The notes under the pieces: model-generated
Told to the model about the DNA's origin: nothing
The model's database searches: none
The model's input: the letters and a program-made list of their open reading frames with translations, nothing else
Made by a program: the position numbers and the translations under genes
Part shown: in pieces, positions 51,562 to 59,667 of the stretch
Layout: each line of letters begins with the position of its first letter
How positions within the stretch are numbered: position 1 is the stretch's first letter
DNA from: Gammaproteobacteria bacterium
GTDB taxonomy: Bacteria; Pseudomonadota; Gammaproteobacteria; Acidiferrobacterales; Sulfurifustaceae
Assembly: GCA_016199745.1 (NCBI GenBank)
Contig: JACQFZ010000046.1
Span: 40,405 to 104,404, forward strand
Reading direction: 5' to 3'
Length of the DNA stretch: 64,000 nt

Positions 51562-52338
51562 ATGAGTATTTTTAAACTCGCCACCTGGAACGTTAATTCC
51601 ATTCGCGTGCGTTTACCGCACGTGCTCGATTGGTTGACGCAAGTGCAGCCGGACGTGCTGTGCCTGCAAGAAACGAAAGTTACTAACGAGGAATTCCCGC
51701 ACGAGTCGTTGCGGGCGGCGGGCTATCACGTTACCCATCTCGGTCAGAAAGCTTACAACGGTGTGGCCACGCTGACGCGAGTCGCACCGGCAGAAGTGAT
51801 GGAGTCGCCGCCGGTGCTCAACGATTCGCACAAGCGAGCGGTCGCCGTTACCGTCGGCGGCGTGCGCGTGATCAACGTCTATGTTCCGAACGGCGAGAGT
51901 GTCACTTCGGAAAAGTATGTGTACAAGCTCGCTTGGTACCGCGCGTTAACCAGTTACTTAACCGCCGAGCTTCAGCGTTATCCACAACTCGCCATCGTCG
52001 GCGACTTCAACGTCGCCCCGGAAGATCGCGACGTGCACGATCCAGAGCGCTGGCGCGGCCAAGTGTTATGCAGCGAGCCGGAGCGCGCGGCGCTGCAGGC
52101 GGTTGTCGGTACCGGCTTGGTCGATATTTTTCGTCGCTTCGACCAGCCGGAAGCTAGCTATAGCTGGTGGGATTACCGCATGGGCGGGTTCCGCCGTAAC
52201 CTCGGTTTGCGCATCGACCACATCCTCTGTAGTCCAGCGCTTGCCGATCGCTGCCGGGCCTGCTCGATCGACAAGGCGCCGCGCGCCTTGGAGCGTCCGT
52301 CGGATCACGCGCCCGTCATCGCCGAGTTCGACCTCTAA
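51562..52338 (+). CDS. xthA: Exodeoxyribonuclease III / AP endonuclease
   Basis: A 258-residue ExoIII-family nuclease of base excision repair. The metal- and phosphate-binding motifs are all present: ATWNVNSIRVRLPHVL, CLQETKV (catalytic Glu), INVYVPNG, IVGDFNVAP (Asp/Asn), RIDHIL and the final ERPSDHAPVIAEF. Complete. It is transcribed towards the Fur-box region, apparently alone. Confidence 0.95.
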   Translation: MSIFKLATWNVNSIRVRLPHVLDWLTQVQPDVLCLQETKVTNEEFPHESLRAAGYHVTHLGQKAYNGVATLTRVAPAEVMESPPVLNDSHKRAVAVTVGGVRVINVYVPNGESVTSEKYVYKLAWYRALTSYLTAELQRYPQLAIVGDFNVAPEDRDVHDPERWRGQVLCSEPERAALQAVVGTGLVDIFRRFDQPEASYSWWDYRMGGFRRNLGLRIDHILCSPALADRCRACSIDKAPRALERPSDHAPVIAEFDL

Positions 52339-52396
52339 AAACCCCGAATAAATTTTCTCTCTATAGAACTGACGCGGGACTTGACGCGTTCCATTG

Positions 52397-52426
52397 GATA
52401 AATGAGAATCATTATCATTCTCATTA
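52397..52426 (+). promoter_or_regulatory. Fur box upstream of the imelysin/DUF1111 cluster
   Basis: The palindrome TGAGAATCATTATCATTCTCA (52403-52423, one long arm each side), with GATAA before it, matches the Fur consensus very closely. It should repress the genes downstream when iron is plentiful. It lies before the ahpC remnant and about 230 bases before the first imelysin gene. Confidence 0.85.
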
Positions 52427-52443
52427 CCGATGACAGACACCGC

Positions 52444-52620
52444 GTGAACGCCGAAGAGATCACCGAGAAATCGTTTTCCAGTAAGTGGAAGGTCATCTAC
52501 TTCGCCGTGAACGGCCTCAACGTTGGTCTCAACCCGGAAGAAACGTTGCGTGTGCTCGACGGCCTGCAGACCGGCGGGTTGTGCCCAGCCAGTCGCGCGC
52601 CCGGTGGAGCGACGCTTTAA
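52444..52620 (+). pseudogene. Internally deleted ahpC (peroxiredoxin) remnant
   Basis: The frame reads VNAEEITEKSFSSKWKVIYF, the N-terminal strand of AhpC-type peroxiredoxins. It continues directly with NGLNVGLNPEETLRVLDGLQ, and then LCPASRAPGGATL, the C-terminal end of the same family. About 120 residues, including the peroxidatic Cys, are missing, and the frame is kept to the normal stop. The resolving Cys of the LCP motif remains. It cannot be an active peroxidase. It may still be translated, since it lies between the Fur box and the imelysin gene. Confidence 0.75.
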
Positions 52621-52652
52621 TCCGACAGAACGATACGAGAGAGGAGTTGAGT

Positions 52653-53798
52653 ATGGGTAAACGTTTTGCAGTGATGGCGGCGACGATGATTTTTTCGGCG
52701 TCGGCCGCCGCCACCACAGCGCCAACGCCGAAGGCCGTCGTCGAGCATTATGCGGTAGTCGTCTACGCCAGTTATGAAGACACATTGAACGCCGCGCGCC
52801 ATCTACAGCAGGCGGTCGATCGTTTCGTTGCTGCGCCGAGCGCCGACGGATTGCAGGAGGCACGTAAACAATGGCTCGCTGCCCGCGAGTGGTATGGCCA
52901 GACCGAGGCGTTTCGTTTTTACGGTGGGCCGATCGACAGCGCCACCGGTCCGGAAGGACGGCTCAATGCGTGGCCGGTGGACGAGGCTTATATCGATGCG
53001 GTAAAGGATCGTGCCGACAGCGGCATCATCAACAATCCGAAGATCGCTATCACTAAGAAAACTCTGATGGCACTCAACGAGAAGGACGGCGAGGAGAACA
53101 TCAGCGCCGGCTGGCACGCGATCGAATTTTTGCTCTGGGGTCAGGACCAAGACATCAACGGCCCGGGCAATCGGCCGTACACCGACTTCGTCGATGACAA
53201 AGCGCCGAACGCTGTGCGCCGCCGGCAGTATTTGAAGGTAGCGACCGACCTATTGCTCGACGATCTCACGCAGGTGACGAAGGCGTGGGCACCGACGGCG
53301 AAAAACTATCGTGCTCGTTTCGTCGCCAACCCGGCCAATCTCGGCAAGATGCTGACCGGCATCGGCGTGTTGTCGCGCGGTGAGCTCGCCGGCGAACGCA
53401 TCGAGGTCGCGCTCGATACCAAAAGCCAAGAAGACGAGCACTCGTGCTTCTCCGACAACACCCATCGCGACGTCGTCGCCAACAGCCGCGGCATTCGCAA
53501 CGTCTGGCGCGGTGAATTCAAGCGTGCCGATGGTTCGGTGCTCACCGGTCCGAGTCTGCGTGAGTTGGTAGCGGCGAAGAACAAAGCCGCGGCCGAGCGC
53601 GTCGACAGTGACGTGGACGCCAGTGTGCAAGCGGCCGAGTCGATTCCGGCGCCATTCGATCGCGCCATCGTCGTCGGTAGCCCAGGGCGACCGGCGGTCG
53701 AGCAGACGGTAGTGGCGCTGAAGCGTCAGGCTGAAGGATTGGTGGTGGCGGCGGGCGTGTTGGGCATTAAGCGGTTGAACACGGCGGTGCCGGAGTGA
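52653..53798 (+). CDS. Imelysin-family (IrpA-type) periplasmic iron-linked protein
   Basis: A 381-residue exported protein. A signal peptide (MGKRFAVMAATMIFSASAAA) is followed by the imelysin double four-helix bundle. The GxHxxE signature is intact (G153-WHAIE158), and ARKQWLAAREWYGQTEAFRFYGGPID is typical. Such proteins are induced by iron starvation and thought to bind iron or a metal complex at the envelope. A GAGGAG ribosome site precedes the ATG. First intact gene after the Fur box. Its stop overlaps the extended frame of the next gene. Confidence 0.9.
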   Translation: MGKRFAVMAATMIFSASAAATTAPTPKAVVEHYAVVVYASYEDTLNAARHLQQAVDRFVAAPSADGLQEARKQWLAAREWYGQTEAFRFYGGPIDSATGPEGRLNAWPVDEAYIDAVKDRADSGIINNPKIAITKKTLMALNEKDGEENISAGWHAIEFLLWGQDQDINGPGNRPYTDFVDDKAPNAVRRRQYLKVATDLLLDDLTQVTKAWAPTAKNYRARFVANPANLGKMLTGIGVLSRGELAGERIEVALDTKSQEDEHSCFSDNTHRDVVANSRGIRNVWRGEFKRADGSVLTGPSLRELVAAKNKAAAERVDSDVDASVQAAESIPAPFDRAIVVGSPGRPAVEQTVVALKRQAEGLVVAAGVLGIKRLNTAVPE

Positions 53799-53904
53799 TT
53801 AGTTGGCGTAGAGCGAGCAGCGATGGTTCGTTCTGCATCGACCGAATTAGATCCGATGATTCAGAATTCTTTTCAAAATTATTTATGGCTAAGAATTGTC
53901 ATAA

Positions 53905-54100
53905 TACCCCCACCCTAGCTATTCCCGTCCGGTACGCGCAACGACAGCACGCCCGTTCAGCGGCGCGAGTGTCCACTGGACACTCGCGAAAGCTCCGCTT
54001 CACCCCCCGCAACAGCGCGGGGGAGGGAATTAAAAAACGCCGAATGCTGACAGCTGCATCCCCTCCCCCGCTGTTGCGGGGGAGGGTTAGGGTGGGGGTA
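53905..54100. repeat. Composite palindromic element with a nested second element
   Basis: The outer ends are TACCCCCACCCTAGC (left) and CCCTCCCCC...GGGTTAGGGTGGGGGTA (right), facing each other like the 16058 element. The left arm is interrupted by about 80 bases containing the second palindrome type: linker CCGTTCAGCGGCGCGA and a perfect 12-bp stem CGCGAGTGTCCA/TGGACACTCGCG (53964-53988). The right end runs into the DUF1111 gene. Confidence 0.75.
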
Positions 54101-55507
54101 TTACTCTTTGCGTTGACCACCGCCACTCACGCCGCCGGCCCAGCCGCCCACGCCGAGCTCGGCGAAGAATTATCCGGCGGTGCCACCACCGTATTCGACG
54201 ACGGCCGCAACGCCTTCTCCTATCCAGCAGCGAATCTCACGTCCGATCGTCAAACCGATTTTTTTATCGGCAATTCGTTTTTCAAAAAGAACTGGGTCGA
54301 AGCGCCAGCATCAACGCGCGCCCGTGACGGCCTCGGGCCGCATTTCATCGCGCGTGCGTGCGCCGGTTGCCACGTGCTCGACGGCCGCGGCGCGCCGCCC
54401 AAAACCCGCGGCGGTGTCGCTATCGAACCGCCGACCGGTTTGTTGTTTCGACTTTCGATTCCCGGCGACGGCGGCATCTACGGTGTCGTCTCCGAACCGA
54501 CCTACGGCGGCCAGTTGAACAACCGCGCGATTCAAGGCGTGCAGCCGGAAGCGCGCGTACAGATTCGTTACCAAACGATCGCCGGCCGCTTCGCCGACGG
54601 TGCGCGTTATCAATTGCGCCAGCCGCTCTATCGCTTCACCGATTTGGCCTACGGCAAACTACATCCACAGACGCTGATCTCGCCGCGCGTGGCGCCGCAA
54701 GTGATCGGTCTCGGTTTGCTCGAAGCGATTCGCGCCGACGATATCCTCGCCAACGCCGAGCGCCAGCGTATCGCCAACAACGGCATCTCCGGCCGCCCGA
54801 ATCGCGTTTGGGATGCGTATGCGCAAGAGTGGGTGATCGGCCGTTTCGGTTGGAAGGCTAACGTTGGCAGCGTCGCCCATCAAGACGCCGGCGCCTTTGT
54901 CGGCGACATCGGCATTACCTCGCAACGTTTTAGCAACGACGGCTGTACCGATGCGCAGCCAGATTGCCGCGACGCGGTCGCGCGCGAAGCCGGGGTTCGT
55001 CGCGCTCGCGGCGAATCACCGGTCGATATCGACGAACGCACGCTCGATAAAGTGATCTTCTATACGCGCACGCTGGCGGTGCCGGCGCGGCGCCGCTGGG
55101 ACGCGCCCGAGGTGTTGCGGGGTAAACGCCTATTTCACGACGCCGGTTGCGCCAGCTGTCACGTACCGCAATACCGCACCGGTGAGCTCAACGGTCTTCC
55201 CGAGCTGTCCGGACAAACGATCCGCCCGTACACCGATTTGTTGTTGCACGACATGGGTGAACACCTCGCCGACCACCGTCCCGATTTCGCCGCCGACGGC
55301 CGCGAATGGCGGACGCCGCCGCTCTGGGGGATCGGCCTCATCAAGACCGTCAACCGCCATACCTATTATCTGCACGATGGCCGCGCCCGCGACTTGATGG
55401 AGGCGGTGTTGTGGCATGGCGGCGAGGCTGAGGCGGCGAAGCAGCGTGTGCTGCAACTGACTAAGAGCGAGCGAGCGGCGTTGCTGAGTTTCTTGCAGTC
55501 TCTTTAA
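54044..55507 (+). CDS. Di-heme oxidoreductase (DUF1111 thiol-oxidoreductase-like), start inside a repeat
   Basis: A 487-residue periplasmic di-heme protein. Heme sites are C106-AGC-H110 and C369-ASC-H373, with the family motifs GLGPHFIARACAGCHVLDGR and GIGLIKTVNRHTYYLHDGRA. Members sit in iron-starvation clusters with imelysins and resemble di-heme peroxidases. The proposed ATG 54044 and the first part of the signal peptide (SPPPLLRGRVRVGV) lie within a palindromic repeat, and only LLFALTTATHAAG onward is repeat-free. In-frame ATG 53885 and GTG 53795 would add more repeat-coded residues. Confidence 0.85.
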   Translation: MLTAASPPPLLRGRVRVGVLLFALTTATHAAGPAAHAELGEELSGGATTVFDDGRNAFSYPAANLTSDRQTDFFIGNSFFKKNWVEAPASTRARDGLGPHFIARACAGCHVLDGRGAPPKTRGGVAIEPPTGLLFRLSIPGDGGIYGVVSEPTYGGQLNNRAIQGVQPEARVQIRYQTIAGRFADGARYQLRQPLYRFTDLAYGKLHPQTLISPRVAPQVIGLGLLEAIRADDILANAERQRIANNGISGRPNRVWDAYAQEWVIGRFGWKANVGSVAHQDAGAFVGDIGITSQRFSNDGCTDAQPDCRDAVAREAGVRRARGESPVDIDERTLDKVIFYTRTLAVPARRRWDAPEVLRGKRLFHDAGCASCHVPQYRTGELNGLPELSGQTIRPYTDLLLHDMGEHLADHRPDFAADGREWRTPPLWGIGLIKTVNRHTYYLHDGRARDLMEAVLWHGGEAEAAKQRVLQLTKSERAALLSFLQSL

Positions 55508-55511
55508 AAAT

Positions 55512-55541
55512 GTAGGGTGGGCAGCGCTCTGCCCACCCTAC
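55512..55541 (+). repeat. GTAGGGTGGGCAG palindrome between the DUF1111 and second imelysin genes
   Basis: A perfect 13-bp inverted repeat (GTAGGGTGGGCAG / CTGCCCACCCTAC) with loop CGCT. Related sequences appear near 35658 and 63806-63874. It could attenuate expression inside the operon. Confidence 0.7.
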
Positions 55542-55581
55542 GTTGAACTATTCAACGCTTCTTGGAAGATCGGTGTTGCCA

Positions 55582-56586
55582 ATGGACCGACGAAAATTTT
55601 TCTCCTGCTTGGGATCGATCGCGCTGTTACCGCTGACGCCGATACGGGCCGATGCCGGATCCGTGATCCGACCGGCGCAATGGCTGCATGCGCTCGCGGA
55701 CGATTTGTTGGTGCCGGGTTACCGCGATCTTGCCGATGAGGCGCAGCAGCTCGATCGATCGCTGCAAGCGTTGTGCGCAGCGACCGACAACAACGCTAGC
55801 CAGGCGCAGGTGCAATGGCGTGCGCTCGCCAAAACCTGGCGCCGGCTCGACGTATTGCCGATCGGACCGACGCTCGAACGCCGCAGTTTGCGCCGGTTCG
55901 ATTTCTGGCCGACGCGTCCGGCCGAGATCGATGCCGCCATCGCCGGCAATGCAACCGCTGGTGTCGGTGCGCAAGGATTACCGGCGCTCGAATATTTGTT
56001 GTTCGATCCGGCGCGGCCGTTAAGCGCTGCCGATGGTCCGCGTTGCCGCTATGCCGGGCAGCTGGCGCACGCGGTCGCCGACGAAGCCGGTGTGCTCGCG
56101 CAAGAATGGCGCCAATGGAGCGCGCATTGGAGCGACGGCTCGATCGATCGCGAACGCGAGCAAGCGGCATTGACCGACGCTATCAACGCCATCATCGGTG
56201 CGCTTGGCCAGCTGTATTCGCGCAAGTTGTCGAAGCCGATGCAGGCGCTCGGCCGGCGCGAGCCGCTGTTCGACGCCTGGCGTAGCGGCGCTACCCGCGC
56301 GCATTGGCTCGCGACTGCCGATGGTTTGCGGATCGCGCTGATCGGTGGTGCTTCCGGCGTCGGCCTGACGCGGTTGTTACGCAAGTCGCTCGCTGTCCGA
56401 GTGACGCGCGACATGCGCGCGGTCGAGCACGCGTTGTCGGCGTTGCCGGTACAACCCGCGCCTAAGCACGTGCCGTTGTTGAAGCAGGCGATTGCCGCCG
56501 TCGCGCAATTGCAGCAGACCCTCGCTGGCGACGTGGCCGAGACCTTGCATATCAGCATCGGTTTCAACGAGAGCGACGGCGATTGA
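55582..56586 (+). CDS. Second imelysin-family protein with a degenerate signature
   Basis: A 334-residue exported protein. A Tat-like start (MDRRKFFSCLGSIALLPLTP) precedes an imelysin helical domain (WRALAKTWRRLDVLPIGPTL). The GxHxxE position reads GLPALEYLLFD, so the histidine is replaced by Pro while the Glu is kept, as is usual for the second imelysin of these clusters. It probably works with the first imelysin and the di-heme protein. Its stop overlaps the DUF1513 start by one base. Confidence 0.85.
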   Translation: MDRRKFFSCLGSIALLPLTPIRADAGSVIRPAQWLHALADDLLVPGYRDLADEAQQLDRSLQALCAATDNNASQAQVQWRALAKTWRRLDVLPIGPTLERRSLRRFDFWPTRPAEIDAAIAGNATAGVGAQGLPALEYLLFDPARPLSAADGPRCRYAGQLAHAVADEAGVLAQEWRQWSAHWSDGSIDREREQAALTDAINAIIGALGQLYSRKLSKPMQALGRREPLFDAWRSGATRAHWLATADGLRIALIGGASGVGLTRLLRKSLAVRVTRDMRAVEHALSALPVQPAPKHVPLLKQAIAAVAQLQQTLAGDVAETLHISIGFNESDGD

Positions 56587-57653
56587 TGCAGCGGCGCATT
56601 TTTTTATCGTGCATGGCCGGCACGGCGTTGGCGGCAACGCGCATCGGCCACGCGTCAGCGACGCCGTCGGTATTGTCGGCCTGGGCCGAAGACATTGCTG
56701 GTGAACGGCGTTATTTCGCCGGCGCGATCGATACGGCCGTACCGGCGCTGGCGTTAGCGGCGCGCGCCCATGCTGTTATCGCCCATCCGCAACGATCGGA
56801 CAGCGCTTATGTTTGCGCGCGCCGTCCGGGTTCGTACCTGATTCACTTCGATCCACAGACCGCCCGCACGCGCGCTGCTACGCAAGTCGACGAAGCGATT
56901 TATCGATTCGAGGGTCACGTGTTGATCGACGCCGTGCGCGACCGCGTGCTCGTCACTGAGAGCGAGATCGATCAGGGCCAAGGTCGTATCGGTTTATATG
57001 ATGGTGTCAGCTTACAGCGCCTCGGTAGCTGGCCAACGCACGGCATCGGTCCGCACGAATTGTTATGGCTCGAGCGCGATGTGTTGGTGGTGGCGAACGG
57101 CGGTATCTTGACGTTGCCCGAGACCGGACGTGTCAAACGAAACATCGACCGTATGGCACCGTCGTTGGTGTTAGTCGATGCGCGCGACGGCAGCCGGCTC
57201 GCCGCCTTCGTCTTGGCTGATCACAAGCTCAGCATTCGCCACCTCGCGCGCGCCGACGATGGCACGCTCGCGGTCGCGTTACAAAACGAAGGCGCTGCCG
57301 CCGCGCCGTTGCTGGCACTACTGCGCAACGGGACGTTCCAGGCGGTACCGACCTCGCCGACGTTGGCGCAACACATCGGCGGTTACGCCGCCGCCGTTGC
57401 TACCTGGGGCGATCGCTTCGCTGTCACCTGCACTCGCGCCGATCGCGTGGTCGTGTGGGATACGCGCGGTCGTTATTGCGGTGAGCTGACGGTGCGCAAG
57501 CCGTCCGGCATCGTCCGACTCGGCAACGATTGGCTGGTCAGCAACGAGTTTGGTGAACTTGTTCGTATTGACGCCGAGCAGTTGCGGGTACGAGTACAGC
57601 GGCAGGTGCGCGGCCGCTTATGGGACAACCATCTCGCCGCGATGTCTGTCTAG
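56586..57653 (+). CDS. DUF1513 beta-propeller-like exported protein
   Basis: A 355-residue protein. A Tat-like leader MQRRIFLSCMAGTALAATRI is followed by repeated beta strands of a propeller (GIGPHELLWLERDVLVVANG, LSIRHLARADDGTLAVALQN, GIVRLGNDWLVSNEFGELVR). DUF1513 proteins are the regular last member of imelysin/DUF1111 clusters. Molecular function unknown. The ATG at 56586 overlaps the imelysin stop. Last gene of the Fur-linked operon. Confidence 0.88.
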   Translation: MQRRIFLSCMAGTALAATRIGHASATPSVLSAWAEDIAGERRYFAGAIDTAVPALALAARAHAVIAHPQRSDSAYVCARRPGSYLIHFDPQTARTRAATQVDEAIYRFEGHVLIDAVRDRVLVTESEIDQGQGRIGLYDGVSLQRLGSWPTHGIGPHELLWLERDVLVVANGGILTLPETGRVKRNIDRMAPSLVLVDARDGSRLAAFVLADHKLSIRHLARADDGTLAVALQNEGAAAAPLLALLRNGTFQAVPTSPTLAQHIGGYAAAVATWGDRFAVTCTRADRVVVWDTRGRYCGELTVRKPSGIVRLGNDWLVSNEFGELVRIDAEQLRVRVQRQVRGRLWDNHLAAMSV

Positions 57654-57723
57654 AACCGGTAGTGTCCGGTGTTTCCTGCACCACGGTGCCCGCAGTCCTC
57701 CAGCACGCAGACGATGACGCGCC

Positions 57724-57753
57724 TTGGCAAGAATAGGGCGTGTGCGTTATAGT
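57724..57753 (+). promoter_or_regulatory. Sigma-70-type promoter for the glycine riboswitch operon
   Basis: TTGGCA (57724-57729), an 18-base spacer and TATAGT (57748-57753). It lies about 15 bases before the first aptamer, a fitting distance for the transcription start. Confidence 0.6.
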
Positions 57754-57768
57754 TCGGCCATCGATGTT

Positions 57769-57958
57769 CTCCCTGCGGGAGAGACCTCGCGCGCTTTAAC
57801 CCCGCCGCGAGGCGCCGAAGGCGCAACCCGCCCGGAATCGCTCAGGCAAAAGGACCGCAGGGAGCATTCGACTCTGGAGAGCGATCGGCCTTCCTATATA
57901 TAAGGTAAGGCACGGTCCACCGAAGGGGCTAAGACTCTCAGGTCACCCAAACAGAGGG
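57769..57958 (+). promoter_or_regulatory. Tandem glycine riboswitch
   Basis: Two glycine aptamers stand in a row. The first (57769-57865) is closed by CTCCCTGC/GCAGGGAG with the internal GGAGAGA-like and CGCCGAAGGCGCAA...CAGGCAAAAGGACCGC core. The second (about 57872-57958) has CTCTGGAGAGCG, CACCGAAGGGGCTAAG and CTCAGGTCACCCAAACAGAGG. It lies directly upstream of gcvT. Glycine binding should favour expression of the cleavage system, here through the adjoining terminator. Confidence 0.95.
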
Positions 57959-57985
57959 GCGATGGCGACTGTCATCGCCCTTTTT
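57957..57985 (+). terminator. Riboswitch-controlled intrinsic terminator
   Basis: GGGCGATGGCGACTGTCATCGCCC forms a stem of about 10 bp followed by TTTTT. Its left arm overlaps the end of the second aptamer, so ligand binding and termination can exclude each other. The expected output is a transcriptional ON switch. Confidence 0.85.
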
Positions 57986-58096
57986 CCGTTTAAATTTTGA
58001 AAAGCGTTAGTCGCTTTTCTTTGGTGTGATCGGACCGCAGTCTCGAAGACGCCTCCTGTCACGTCCCTTTTTTGCAGTTTTACATCCGCCGACAAT

Positions 58097-59191
58097 ATGG
58101 GTCATCGCACACCGCTTTACGAAACGCACGTCCACGCCGGCGCCAAGATGGTCGATTTCGGCGGTTGGGACATGCCGCTGCATTACGGCTCGCAGATCGA
58201 CGAGCACCATCGCGTACGCCAGGACGCCGGTATGTTCGACGTTTCGCACATGAGCGTGTTCGAGTTGCAGGGCGAGCAGGTGCGCGATTTTCTGCGGTTG
58301 CTGTTGGCGAACGATATCGGCAAGTTGCGCACCCCCGGCAAGGCGCTGTATTCGTGCCTGCTGAACAAGGATGGCGGTGTCATCGACGATCTCATCGTTT
58401 ATTACCTGAACGAAAACTGGTTCCGCGTCGTCGCCAATGCTGGCACGCGTGAAAAAGATTTGAATTGGGTACACAACACCGCGCAGCTGTTCGGCGGCGT
58501 GCAGCTCGTGCCGCGCGACGACGTGGCGATGATTGCAGTGCAAGGTCCAAACGCGAAGCAAAAAGTTTACACGGCGCTGGGCGCGCCGCTGCGTGCGGCG
58601 GCGGTGTTGCCGCCGTTTCATGCCGCCACTATCGGCGATTATTTTGTCGCCACCACCGGCTACACCGGTGAAGAAGGTTTTGAAATTATTTTGCCGCGCG
58701 GTGCGGCGGTATCGGCCTGGCAAGCGTTGATCGCCGCCGGTGTCGCGCCGATCGGTCTCGGTGCGCGCGACACGTTGCGGCTCGAAGCCGGCATGAATCT
58801 TTATGGGCTCGATATGGACGAAAGCACGACGCCGCTCGAGGCCGGTCTTTCGTGGACCGTCGGGTTCGAGCCGAAGGACCGCAAGTTCATCGGCCGGCAG
58901 ACGCTCGATCAGCAGCGAACCCTGGGTGCACCGCGGCAATTGGTGGGGTTGGTGCTCGAAGAGAAAGGCGTGCTGCGCTCGCATCAGCAAGTGGTGTGCG
59001 ACGGCTTCGGCCGCGGCGAAATCACCAGCGGCTCGTTCTCGCCGACGCTCAACCGCTCGATCGCGCTCGCGCGCGTACCGGCCGGTGTGCCGATCGGCAG
59101 TCAGTGCCAAGTCGACATCCGCGGTAAACTGGTGCCGGCGCGCGTCGTGAAATATCCATTCGTTCGCCAGGGTAAAAGCTGTTTGTCTTAA
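58097..59191 (+). CDS. gcvT: Aminomethyltransferase (glycine cleavage T protein)
   Basis: A 364-residue tetrahydrofolate-dependent enzyme that releases ammonia from the aminomethyl-lipoyl H protein and forms methylene-THF. HVHAGAKMVDFGGWDMPLHY, FDVSHMSVFELQG, TTGYTGEEGFEI and GARDTLRLEAGMNLYG are all characteristic. Full length. First gene of the glycine riboswitch operon. Confidence 0.97.
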   Translation: MGHRTPLYETHVHAGAKMVDFGGWDMPLHYGSQIDEHHRVRQDAGMFDVSHMSVFELQGEQVRDFLRLLLANDIGKLRTPGKALYSCLLNKDGGVIDDLIVYYLNENWFRVVANAGTREKDLNWVHNTAQLFGGVQLVPRDDVAMIAVQGPNAKQKVYTALGAPLRAAAVLPPFHAATIGDYFVATTGYTGEEGFEIILPRGAAVSAWQALIAAGVAPIGLGARDTLRLEAGMNLYGLDMDESTTPLEAGLSWTVGFEPKDRKFIGRQTLDQQRTLGAPRQLVGLVLEEKGVLRSHQQVVCDGFGRGEITSGSFSPTLNRSIALARVPAGVPIGSQCQVDIRGKLVPARVVKYPFVRQGKSCLS

Positions 59192-59206
59192 TTCAGAGGA
59201 CTCCTC

Positions 59207-59602
59207 ATGAGCAATGTGCCAGACAATCTCAAATACACTAAATCGCACGAGTGGGTGCGGCGTGAAGCCGACGGAACGCTGGTCGTCGGTATTACCGATC
59301 ACGGCCAAGAGATGATGGGCGATATGGTGTACGTCGATCTGCCCGAGTCCGGTCGGCAGGTTACCGCCGGTAAAGAAACCGCCGTCGTCGAATCGGTCAA
59401 AGCCGCGTCCGACGTGTATGCGCCGGTTGCCGGCGAAGTTATCGGCATCAACAAAGCGTTAGCCGATGCTCCGGAAACGGTGAACAAAGATCCCTACGGC
59501 GAAGGCTGGATCTTTCGTCTGAAGCCGGCGAATGCCGCCGATCTAAGCGCGTTGCTCGACGCCGCCGGTTACAACGCGGTGCTGGCGGCGGAGAGCCACT
59601 AG
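59207..59602 (+). CDS. gcvH: Glycine cleavage H protein
   Basis: A 131-residue lipoyl carrier protein. The lipoylated lysine is Lys65 in [39 protein letters not shown] at the start and [17 protein letters not shown] near the end are typical. It starts 15 bases after gcvT behind a CAGAGGA ribosome site. Confidence 0.97.
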   Translation: MSNVPDNLKYTKSHEWVRREADGTLVVGITDHGQEMMGDMVYVDLPESGRQVTAGKETAVVESVKAASDVYAPVAGEVIGINKALADAPETVNKDPYGEGWIFRLKPANAADLSALLDAAGYNAVLAAESH

Positions 59603-59610
59603 GAATTGTT

Positions 59611-59634
59611 TCCCTCTCCGGTCAGGGAGAGGGA
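59611..59634 (+). repeat. TCCCTCTCC palindrome between gcvH and gcvPA
   Basis: TCCCTCTCC and GGAGAGGGA flank a short loop. A small member of the palindrome family placed inside the gcv operon. Confidence 0.6.
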
Positions 59635-59667
59635 GTCCCCAAGATTCTTTCAACTAGGATTGAAGTG

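Noticed and set aside
52402..52443. ATG 52402 as start of the ahpC remnant
   Set aside because: These codons are the Fur palindrome itself and do not resemble the AhpC N-terminus. Similarity begins at about 52444.
58007..59308. 433-codon open frame antisense to gcvT
   Set aside because: It is a GC-driven shadow of gcvT. The protein is low in hydrophobic core, rich in Arg and His, matches no family and overlaps the riboswitch terminator side.
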